Shown: piece by piece, positions 57,130-64,000 of the stretch
How positions within the stretch are numbered: the stretch's first letter is position 1
Layout of the letters: each line of letters starts with the position of its first letter
Made by a program: the position numbers and the translations under genes
Source of the DNA: a bacterium SCSIO 12643
GTDB lineage: Bacteria > Bacteroidota > Bacteroidia > Flavobacteriales_G > Salibacteraceae
Direction: 5' to 3'
Length of the DNA: 64,000 nt
Assembly: GCA_024398135.1 (NCBI GenBank)
Contig: CP073750.1
Coordinates: forward strand, 3,286,001-3,350,000
The notes under the pieces: generated by a model
Databases searched by the model: none
What the model saw: only the letters and a program-made list of their open reading frames with translations
What the model was told of the DNA's origin: nothing

Positions 57130-58641
57130 TTAGAATTCGTAAGCGCCTAAATCAGGAAGATTATCTCGCATATCTCCTTTGAGATCCATTAGTAGTGTAT
57201 CCGTTAAGTTCAAATCTCCTTTGTCAATGGCTCTGGAAGAATCTGATAGTAAAAAGTCATCTTTATATGGATCAACAAATAGCGGATTGTTGTAGGCGAA
57301 AGAATTCGGAGTCGATGGGTTTAAAACGATATTCTTAAATTTCCCTGTTAACCCAGTATCCAATGTATCCTTCTCTGTTTTTAAAACGCAATTTTGGAAT
57401 AGGTAGTTAAACTGAGCGGAAGCGACAGAATCTGTGGCTAATTCTTCATCATTGGTTCCATAAATAATACAGTTATCCATTCGTACATCCAGATCACCGG
57501 CAATTTCCACCTGACCTCCACCTGATGCAGGAATTCCAAAGTAGTTACTTAATAAAAGAGTCTCGTCACTTCGAGTCCCAAATCTCCAGAAATTAGCTAT
57601 AGTTGTATGTCTGAATCTATGTGTGCCTGCACCTTGTATAGCTACAAGGATATTACCTGAATTCGCAACCAATACATTGTCTGCGATAATGTTGTGATTT
57701 CGGATTAGCATTCCCAAACCTCTACTGTTTTGAATAGTGGTATTGTAAAGTTTTACTTTATTATTAGCCAATGCAGGAACTCCATCTAAATAAAATTCTT
57801 CTGCTTGAATACCTATAAATGAATTTTTAATAATTACGTTGTTGAATGTATGATCTTGAGGACCTTCATTTAATATAATACGGTCCCATTGTCCGGGTTG
57901 ATCATCGTAAAAGTCTTCAAGTCGTGTACCCTGAAAAATGACTTCATTTCCGGGTGAACCATTGACATTCAATGTGGAACCTCTATAGGCCCACATACCT
58001 GATTTATCGTAAAAGTGAAGTTTGGTACCAGAAGGTATGTTTAATGTTATGGCAGAGTCGATCATTAAAAAACCAAAAATGACATGGGGTTTGTCGTTGG
58101 GTAGATTAACTGTATTACCAATTGGAAAATAATCAGGATAATCACTGATATGTGAAATGGGAGGGAGCCCATTGATAAATAAATTCGGTCTATAGTAGTA
58201 GGCATTTTGTCCCCAGGCAGAAAGAACCACTTGCTGTTCATTTCCATTGGTAGTGAACTCAACCGCATCAAAAATGACAAAAGGATTATTGGCATTGGTC
58301 GGATCAATAGTGACTTCCGCAAAAACGAATATGCTGTCGTTGCCTTTTATTTCAATGTCATTGAAGGTAATACCCGGTTGACCATTTACATTTAATCTGA
58401 AGTTTGAAGTGCTTCCTCCTTTAAGCTTAATATTTGAGATGATTACTGTTTCAGAATTCCTATTATAAATCATGAAACGATGCGTAGCTGACCCCATTTG
58501 GGTGAATACGGTATCGAAGGCAAGTGTGTCTGTACTAAAAGCTAGTTTGGCATTTGGATCAGTAGATACGAGATCCTTTTTACAGGAGTATGTAAAAAGC
58601 AGTAATGAAATGCTTAAAATAGCGTAAAAGTATTTTGTCAT
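57130..58641 (-). CDS. Right-handed beta-helix lipoprotein
   Basis: 503 residues from the ATG at 58641, which gives the signal MTKYFYAILSISLLLFTYSC with the lipobox cysteine at residue 20. Residues of about 35-150 look like an Ig-like or choice-of-anchor domain (LAFDTVFTQMGSATHRFMIYN). Residues of about 190-440 contain stacked short beta repeats (LHFYDKSGMWAYRGSTLNVNG, FNNVIIKNSFIGIQ, LYNTTIQNSRGLGML), typical of a parallel beta-helix. The C-terminus LPDLGAYEF is the choice-of-anchor Q ending of such proteins. No catalytic residues are identifiable, so a surface polysaccharide-binding or structural role is a guess. A TATTTTTG box on the minus strand (58647-58654) almost touches the ATG. Confidence 0.8.
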   Translation of the reverse strand: MTKYFYAILSISLLLFTYSCKKDLVSTDPNAKLAFSTDTLAFDTVFTQMGSATHRFMIYNRNSETVIISNIKLKGGSTSNFRLNVNGQPGITFNDIEIKGNDSIFVFAEVTIDPTNANNPFVIFDAVEFTTNGNEQQVVLSAWGQNAYYYRPNLFINGLPPISHISDYPDYFPIGNTVNLPNDKPHVIFGFLMIDSAITLNIPSGTKLHFYDKSGMWAYRGSTLNVNGSPGNEVIFQGTRLEDFYDDQPGQWDRIILNEGPQDHTFNNVIIKNSFIGIQAEEFYLDGVPALANNKVKLYNTTIQNSRGLGMLIRNHNIIADNVLVANSGNILVAIQGAGTHRFRHTTIANFWRFGTRSDETLLLSNYFGIPASGGGQVEIAGDLDVRMDNCIIYGTNDEELATDSVASAQFNYLFQNCVLKTEKDTLDTGLTGKFKNIVLNPSTPNSFAYNNPLFVDPYKDDFLLSDSSRAIDKGDLNLTDTLLMDLKGDMRDNLPDLGAYEF

Positions 58642-58810
58642 GGCCGCAAAAATAACAACGCTTACCATACGAAGTGATTTTATTTTTATTGTATTTCCAG
58701 TGAACCTTATTTATTGAGTTAGAAAAAGAATGAAATACGTAATTCACATTTGCTTGTAAATAATTAAAGGAAAGATTTTTGTAAAGGGTGGTAAATCCAA
58801 TTGATTTGAG

Positions 58811-58818
58811 TATATTTG
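58811..58818 (+). promoter_or_regulatory. Predicted -7 box for the ribosomal protein L31 gene
   Basis: TATATTTG is a full match to TAnnTTTG. No TTG lies 17-21 bases upstream, so the -33 element is weak. It implies a leader of about 75 bases. Confidence 0.45.
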
Positions 58819-58897
58819 CAGCCTTAAAATTGAGAAGGCCTTACCAACCGGCTCGAATGAGTAAGAAAAGAAAGAATTGATTTAAAAATAATTAAAG

Positions 58898-59158
58898 ATG
58901 AAAAAAGACATTCATCCAGAAGAGTATAGATTAGTTGTATTTAAAGATATGACTACTGAAGATACATTTTTAGGTAAAACAACTGCAAACACAAAAGATA
59001 CTATTACATGGGAAGATGGTAATGAGTATCCTCTAGTAAAATTGGAGATTTCTGATAAATCTCACCCATATTATACTGGTAAAATGCAGTTTGTTGATAC
59101 GGCAGGTAGAATTGATAAATTCAAAAATAAATACGCTAAATTCAACAAGAAGAAATAA
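58898..59158 (+). CDS. rpmE2: 50S ribosomal protein L31 type B
   Basis: 86 residues: [18 protein letters not shown], later [19 protein letters not shown] and [17 protein letters not shown]. It lacks the CxxC zinc site of the type A protein, so it is the zinc-independent form and lets ribosomes assemble when zinc is short. In many Bacteroidota this is the only L31, so zinc control cannot be assumed. A rho-independent terminator follows. Confidence 0.95.
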   Translation: MKKDIHPEEYRLVVFKDMTTEDTFLGKTTANTKDTITWEDGNEYPLVKLEISDKSHPYYTGKMQFVDTAGRIDKFKNKYAKFNKKK

Positions 59159-59179
59159 TTGGCGGATCGCATTTAAATT

Positions 59180-59210
59180 AAGCCTCAAACATTTTGTTTG
59201 GGGCTTTTTT
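59180..59210 (+). terminator. Rho-independent terminator after the L31 gene
   Basis: AAGCCTCAAAC pairs with GTTTGGGGCTT, with one wobble, and runs into seven T. The promoter of the next gene overlaps its 3' arm. Confidence 0.82.
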
Positions 59211-59225
59211 TATTTCCTAAATTTG
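59194..59225 (+). promoter_or_regulatory. Predicted promoter for the GlmU-like gene
   Basis: TTG at 59194-59196 (alternatively 59198-59200) and TAAATTTG at 59218-59225, a gap of 21 (or 17) bases. The ATG follows 15 bases later. The TTG lies inside the L31 terminator stem. Confidence 0.55.
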
Positions 59226-59240
59226 GCAAAACTTTAAACA

Positions 59241-60434
59241 ATGAACGTTATACTTTTTGATGGTGATTCTCACCAAAGACTACTTCCTTTAACCTATACG
59301 AGACCAGTTGGAAATTTAAGAATAGGTATATTAACGATTAATGAAAAGTGGGAAAAAGCATTAAATAGTACAGTATCATATGCTACTGAAGAGTATTTGT
59401 CGCAAAAATTTACTTTAAATATTGGTTCTAATAATATTCTAATTAATGGAGGGTTATGTCCAACTAAGAATGTGATTCAGGAGATTCTGAATCTTAAAGA
59501 AGGTGAAGCATTATGTTCAGGTGAAGACGTCCTTGCCATTCGTTTAAATGAAGAACAGACCCAAAGTTTTTTGAGTAATTATTCTTTGGATGGCTATGTC
59601 GTGAAAGAATATACAGAAGAGCCTCTTTTGGTGAAATATCCATGGGATTTGTTTGCTAAAAATGGTGAGGCTTTAGAATTAGATTTCAAAGTATTGACTG
59701 ATGGAAGGACATCTGCTTCTTTGAGTGATTCAAATACGATCATCGGAGATCAGGTTTTCGTTGAAGAAGGGGCTTCAGTCGAGGGCGCTATTTTGAATTC
59801 TAAAACCGGACCTATATACATAGGTAAGAATGCGCAGGTTATGATCGGCTCATTGATTCAAGGAGGATTGGCTTTATGTGAACATGCGACTTTAAAAATG
59901 GGTGCTAAGGTTTACGGCCCAACTACTATTGGTCCTTATAGCAAAGCTGGTGGTGAAATATCAAATTCGATCATTTACGGATATTCAAATAAAGGCCATG
60001 ATGGGTTTATTGGAAATACTGTTATTGGAGAATGGTGTAATCTTGGAGCTGATACAAATACATCCAATCTGAAAAATAATTATAGTAAAGTGAAGTTATG
60101 GAACTATGAAAGTGGTAGATTTAAAGATACCGGATTACAGTTCTGTGGGCTAGTAATGGGTGATCATTCCAAATGTGGTATTAATACAATGTTTAACACT
60201 GGGACTGTTGTTGGGGTGAGCTGTAATATTTATGGAGCAGGGTTCCCAAGAAATTTTGTACCTTCATTTGCATGGGGTGGTGCAGGAGGCATGATGGAGT
60301 TTAGATATCCTAAAGCGGCTGATGTGGCAGAAGCAATGATGGCCAGGAGAAGTCTAGAATTTGATGAAAAGGAACAACACATTATGAAGAGTGTATATGA
60401 GAACACTGCCAATTTTAGACAAAATTTGAAGTAA
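59241..60434 (+). CDS. GlmU-like sugar-phosphate nucleotidyltransferase/hexapeptide acyltransferase
   Basis: 397 residues, shorter than E. coli GlmU (456). The N-terminal part starts VILFDGDSHQRLLPLTYTRP, where the canonical nucleotidyltransferase loop with GxGxRM is not visible. The C-terminal half (about 170-340) is a left-handed beta-helix of hexapeptide units, e.g. VFVEEGASVEGAILNSK and YIGKNAQVMIGSLIQG, with later NNYSKVKLWNYESG. This matches the Bacteroidota GlmU family protein group. It may act in UDP-GlcNAc synthesis or another sugar activation step; whether it has uridyltransferase activity is unclear. It lies between L31 and lon on the same strand, with its own promoter. Confidence 0.8.
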   Translation: MNVILFDGDSHQRLLPLTYTRPVGNLRIGILTINEKWEKALNSTVSYATEEYLSQKFTLNIGSNNILINGGLCPTKNVIQEILNLKEGEALCSGEDVLAIRLNEEQTQSFLSNYSLDGYVVKEYTEEPLLVKYPWDLFAKNGEALELDFKVLTDGRTSASLSDSNTIIGDQVFVEEGASVEGAILNSKTGPIYIGKNAQVMIGSLIQGGLALCEHATLKMGAKVYGPTTIGPYSKAGGEISNSIIYGYSNKGHDGFIGNTVIGEWCNLGADTNTSNLKNNYSKVKLWNYESGRFKDTGLQFCGLVMGDHSKCGINTMFNTGTVVGVSCNIYGAGFPRNFVPSFAWGGAGGMMEFRYPKAADVAEAMMARRSLEFDEKEQHIMKSVYENTANFRQNLK

Positions 60435-60562
60435 ATCGGACAGAATTACCGAAAAAAATAGTGATAATGTCAATTCTGTTTTTTGGCATTACAATTGACT
60501 TACCCGAATTCTCAAAAAAGATGAGAGGCGTCTTTATATGGGAAATACAAAAATTGAATTAG

Positions 60563-62998
60563 ATGAATTTAGATATATTAGGATTGGGTGGTGTGATTGA
60601 TCAGGAAACCGAATTCATTCCATTGTTTTCAAAAGATGATGAGCAAAGAATGAATAATGAAGAGGTACCTTCAGTTCTTCCCTTATTACCACTTAGAAAT
60701 AATGTTTTATTCCCGGGAGTTGTAATTCCGATTACGGTAGGGAGGGACATGTCGATTAAACTAATCGAAGATGTGATGAACAATACCAAAACAATAGGTG
60801 TTGTGGCGCAAAAGGATCCAAGTACGGAGAATCCGAAAACGGAGGATTTAAATAAGATAGGAACGGTAGCGCGCATTATTAAAATGCTCAAAATGCCTGA
60901 TGGTAGTAAAACAGTTATCATTCAAGGTCAGAGAAAGTTTCAAATTGAAGAGGTAATTCAATCGAAACCTTATTTTGTGGCCAAGGTATCTGCAGTTGTG
61001 GAAGATAATCAAACGCAAGATCAAAGATTTGATGCTTTGATTGAATCTGTGTCTGATTTGGCCAATAAAATTATTCATGAATCGCCAAATATTCCTTCTG
61101 AAGCTTCTGTAGCTATTAAGAATATTGAAAGCCCGTCTTTTTTAGTCAATTTTATTGCAAGTAATTTAGATCGTCCGGTTGAGGTGAAACAGGAATTATT
61201 ATCCATTTCGGCACTAACTAAAAGAGCGGAGAAATTACTTGAATTATTGACTGAAGAGCTTCAGATATTAGAATTAAAAAATGATATCCAGAGTAAGGTT
61301 AAGGTTGATATAGATAAACAGCAAAGAGAGTATTTCCTGAATCAACAAATGAGACAGATTCAGGAGGAGCTTGGGGGTAATCCGGTTGACCAGGAATTAC
61401 AGGAATTTAAGAAAAGAGCGAAAACCAAGAAATTTCCGAAGAAGGTTAGAGAAACTTTTGAGAAGGAGCTGGCAAAACTGGAAAGATTGAATCCTTCTGG
61501 GGTGGAGTATTCTGTTCAGGCAAATTATATTGATACAATATTAGAATTACCATGGGGTGTTTTCACAGATGATAACTTTGATCTAAAACGAGCAAGTAAG
61601 GTGCTGAATAAAGACCATTTTGGTTTGGAGAAAGTGAAAGAACGTATTCTGGAACATTTAGCTGTACTAAAGATTAAAAAGGATATGAAAGCTCCGATCT
61701 TGTGTCTGGCAGGCCCTCCGGGAGTTGGGAAAACTTCTTTGGGTAAAAGTATTGCAGAAGCATTGGGTAGAAAGTATGTAAGAATGTCTTTAGGAGGATT
61801 GAGAGATGAAGCGGAGATTAGAGGACACAGAAAGACTTACATTGGAGCGATGCCAGGAAGGGTGATTCAAAGTTTGAAAAAGGCAGGTTCATCAAATCCG
61901 GTATTTATATTAGATGAGATTGATAAAGTAGGACATGGAACTCAGGGAGATCCGTCTTCAGCTTTACTTGAGGTATTAGACCCTGAACAAAATGATTCTT
62001 TCTACGATAATTTCGTAGAGATGGAATATGACTTATCAAAAGTGATGTTTGTAGCAACGGCTAATAATTTGGCTGCGATTCAACCTGCTTTAAGAGATCG
62101 TTTAGAGATTATTGAAGTGAATGGGTATACCGTTGAGGAAAAGACGCAAATTGCGAAAAAGCATTTGATTCCGAAACAGCTAAAAGAACATGGAATCAAA
62201 AAGGAGCAATTTCAGGCACCAAATAAAACGATCGTCAAATTGGTGGAGGAATATACCAGAGAGTCTGGAGTAAGAAATCTGGAAAAGAGAATTACCAAGT
62301 TGATTAGACAGACGGCAAAGCATATTGCAATGGAGGAGGAGTATGAAACAGAAGTGCTTCCTGATAAATTAAAGGATATTATTGGACCAGGTCATGCAAG
62401 AAATAAATATGAAGGTAATGACATTGCAGGAGTAGTAACCGGTTTGGCCTGGACATCAGTTGGTGGCGATATCTTATTTATCGAAACTTCTTTGACTCCC
62501 GGAAAAGGACAAATTACTTTGACCGGACAGTTAGGAAGTGTAATGAAAGAGTCGGCCACAGTGGCCATGCAGTATTTGAAAGCCCATGCTGAAGATTTAG
62601 GATTAAAAGCAGAGGTTTTTGATAAATGGAATGTTCATTTGCATGTTCCGGCCGGAGCCGTTCCGAAAGACGGACCATCTGCTGGAATCACTATTTTTAC
62701 AGCATTGGCATCATTGTTTACGCAACGTAAAGTCAGAAATAAAATGGCAATGACTGGAGAGATTACTCTTAGAGGTAAGGTATTACCTGTAGGAGGTATC
62801 AAGGAAAAAATTCTTGCTGCGAAACGCGCAAATATCAATACCATCATTTTATGTGAAGATAACCGTCAGGATATTGAAGATATTGATGAAAGATATTTGA
62901 AAGGATTAACATTCCACTTTGTTGAGGAAATGCATCAGGTTATGGATTATGCCTTATTAAAAGCGAAGGTGAAAAATCCAATACAGATTATGAAATAA
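60563..62998 (+). CDS. lon: ATP-dependent protease Lon
   Basis: 811 residues, full length. The N-terminal LON domain (about 35-230: LPLLPLRNNVLFPGVVIPI), a coiled-coil linker with the typical YFLNQQMRQIQEELGG, AAA+ module with Walker A GPPGVGKT (384-391) and Walker B VFILDEIDKVG, and the C-terminal protease with catalytic Ser706 (PKDGPSAGI) and Lys749 (GGIKEK). Lon degrades damaged and regulatory proteins in the cytoplasm. It starts 128 bases after the GlmU-like gene and ends at a terminator. I found no clear consensus promoter in that gap. Confidence 0.97.
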   Translation: MNLDILGLGGVIDQETEFIPLFSKDDEQRMNNEEVPSVLPLLPLRNNVLFPGVVIPITVGRDMSIKLIEDVMNNTKTIGVVAQKDPSTENPKTEDLNKIGTVARIIKMLKMPDGSKTVIIQGQRKFQIEEVIQSKPYFVAKVSAVVEDNQTQDQRFDALIESVSDLANKIIHESPNIPSEASVAIKNIESPSFLVNFIASNLDRPVEVKQELLSISALTKRAEKLLELLTEELQILELKNDIQSKVKVDIDKQQREYFLNQQMRQIQEELGGNPVDQELQEFKKRAKTKKFPKKVRETFEKELAKLERLNPSGVEYSVQANYIDTILELPWGVFTDDNFDLKRASKVLNKDHFGLEKVKERILEHLAVLKIKKDMKAPILCLAGPPGVGKTSLGKSIAEALGRKYVRMSLGGLRDEAEIRGHRKTYIGAMPGRVIQSLKKAGSSNPVFILDEIDKVGHGTQGDPSSALLEVLDPEQNDSFYDNFVEMEYDLSKVMFVATANNLAAIQPALRDRLEIIEVNGYTVEEKTQIAKKHLIPKQLKEHGIKKEQFQAPNKTIVKLVEEYTRESGVRNLEKRITKLIRQTAKHIAMEEEYETEVLPDKLKDIIGPGHARNKYEGNDIAGVVTGLAWTSVGGDILFIETSLTPGKGQITLTGQLGSVMKESATVAMQYLKAHAEDLGLKAEVFDKWNVHLHVPAGAVPKDGPSAGITIFTALASLFTQRKVRNKMAMTGEITLRGKVLPVGGIKEKILAAKRANINTIILCEDNRQDIEDIDERYLKGLTFHFVEEMHQVMDYALLKAKVKNPIQIMK

Positions 62999-63003
62999 TA
63001 AAG

Positions 63004-63031
63004 AAAAAGCGGAGGTGACTCCGCTTTTTTT
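63004..63031. terminator. Bidirectional rho-independent terminator after lon
   Basis: An 11-bp perfect stem (AAAAAGCGGAG and its complement) around a four-base loop, ending in T7 on the plus strand and T5 on the minus strand. It separates lon (+) from the convergent threonine aldolase gene (-). Confidence 0.93.
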
Positions 63032-63036
63032 ATGAT

Positions 63037-64000
63037 CTAAAATAAGGTTTTTAGTTCTCGAATTAGTGTTTCTATGTGTTTAGGATAGATTTCTAGATGA
63101 GTCACAAAACGTACTTTATTGTTTCCCATAGAAGAGGCTAGAATACCTTTTTCTTTTAGTTTATTAATGACTTGAACATCGGTATAAGGAGTTTCAGGTT
63201 CAAAAATGACAATATTTGTTTCGACAGGAATAATACGCTTTACCCAGGAAAGTTGTAGTAGCGTTTCTTCAACGGTTTTAGCATGCTGATGATCTTCTGC
63301 CAGACGTTCCACATGATGATCCAAAGCATATTCTGCGGCAGCGGCTAATGATCCTGCCTGACGCATTCCTCCACCAAGAGCTTTACGATATCTTTTTGCT
63401 AAATGGATATCTGAACTATTTCCCAATAACACAGAGCCAACAGGAGCACCTAAACCTTTGGACATACAAATAGATATGGTATCAAATAATTGGCCGAATT
63501 CTTTTGGAGATTGAGCGTTTGCCACAAGCGCATTAAAAAGTCGGGCGCCATCCAGATGATATTTAAGTCCATTTTCATCGCAAACCTGCTTGATTTTCTT
63601 TAATTCTTCTAAACTCCATGTGGTTCCACCACCTTTATTACAGGTGTTTTCAATTGAGACCAGTTTAGAAACAGGTTTATGAATATCATCTGGATAAATT
63701 CTGGATTTAACCTCTTCAGATGAAAATTGACCCGAAGAAGAATGAATTAAACTTACAGAGCATCCCGCATTCATTCCGATTCCTCCACCTTCATATTGAT
63801 AAATATGGGAGAAATAATCACATATAATATCTTCTCCGGGTTTGGTATGCACTTTTATAGCAATTTGATTGGACATAGTTCCGGAAGGAACAAATAAAGC
63901 AGATTCCATTCCAAACAATTGAGCCATTTTATTTTCGAAATGATTGATAGAAGGATCTTCTCCAAAGACATCGTCACCTAAAGGTGCTTTGTACATAATT
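63037..64000 (-). CDS. Low-specificity threonine aldolase family protein, 5' end cut by the window
   Basis: The frame is open to the window edge, so the start is not in the window; the first in-window ATG (63996) is an internal Met. Family N-termini begin about 20-25 residues earlier (a LRSDTVT-type motif). The PLP fold is clear: GDDVFGEDPSINHFENKMA, LFVPSGTMSNQIAI, an Asp in LKYHLDGARLFNA, and the PLP Lys in SICMSKGLGAPVG. The enzyme cleaves threonine or allo-threonine to glycine and acetaldehyde. A glycine decarboxylase T protein gene is in the window at 1.7 kb, but no closer link exists. Confidence 0.93.
   Translation of the reverse strand, partial: IMYKAPLGDDVFGEDPSINHFENKMAQLFGMESALFVPSGTMSNQIAIKVHTKPGEDIICDYFSHIYQYEGGGIGMNAGCSVSLIHSSSGQFSSEEVKSRIYPDDIHKPVSKLVSIENTCNKGGGTTWSLEELKKIKQVCDENGLKYHLDGARLFNALVANAQSPKEFGQLFDTISICMSKGLGAPVGSVLLGNSSDIHLAKRYRKALGGGMRQAGSLAAAAEYALDHHVERLAEDHQHAKTVEETLLQLSWVKRIIPVETNIVIFEPETPYTDVQVINKLKEKGILASSMGNNKVRFVTHLEIYPKHIETLIRELKTLF

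Noticed and set aside
1-64000. tRNA, rRNA, transposon, prophage, CRISPR or toxin-antitoxin elements
   Set aside because: Looked for on both strands by eye; no cloverleaf-like block, transposase motif, short-repeat array or toxin-like small gene pair could be supported.

Overview
The window is a chromosomal segment of an AT-rich member of the Bacteroidota, most likely of the order Flavobacteriales. The evidence is two very large cell-surface proteins carrying type IX secretion system (T9SS) C-terminal domains, a PorP/SprF protein, many lipoproteins and secreted proteins of families typical of this phylum (DUF1684, DUF4476, DUF6702, DUF2911, DUF4136), and repeated matches to the Bacteroidota promoter (TTG, a gap of about 19, TAnnTTTG). 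I saw no tRNA, rRNA, transposase, phage gene or CRISPR array. The window reads as stable core genome.

Layout. 1-7.4 kb: end of a hybrid histidine kinase, DUF1684 lipoprotein, gcvT, comB, an atypical Nramp-like transporter and clpC. 7.7-15 kb: gyrA, a TPR protein, an OmpA-like protein, a YhhN-like membrane protein and a two-domain VOC protein. 15-21 kb: a 1694-residue SLC12-like transporter fused to a long helical region, a P-loop-like domain and a winged helix, overlapping an MscS-like gene. 21-30.5 kb: a nucleoid-associated protein, a hydrolase, a T9SS type A surface protein, SlyD, a DUF4476 protein and a saccharopine dehydrogenase. 30.5-39 kb: tandem di-heme peroxidases, then a PKD-repeat T9SS type B protein with its PorP/SprF partner. 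39-48 kb: M1 and C1 peptidases, DUF6702, DUF2911, a degenerate dienelactone hydrolase-like protein, a secreted orphan, aroE and popT. 48-58.7 kb: comA with a TPR gene, glmM with a cysteine desulfurase, lipoproteins, an SpmA-SpmB fusion, a YciO-type protein and a beta-helix lipoprotein. 58.9-64 kb: ribosomal protein L31 type B, a GlmU-like protein, Lon, and a threonine aldolase cut by the window edge.

Themes. ComA and ComB, about 45 kb apart, are the first two dedicated steps from phosphoenolpyruvate and sulfite to sulfolactate, which in gliding Bacteroidota points to sulfonolipid synthesis. ClpC, Lon and SlyD serve protein quality control. GlmM, the GlmU-like protein, PopT and AroE touch envelope precursors and aromatic synthesis. 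The most unusual locus is the SLC12-like fusion plus MscS-like pair at 15.0-20.8 kb, which looks like an ion or osmotic homeostasis module with a built-in cytoplasmic sensor or regulator. Gene density is high, and several convergent genes touch or overlap at their stop codons.
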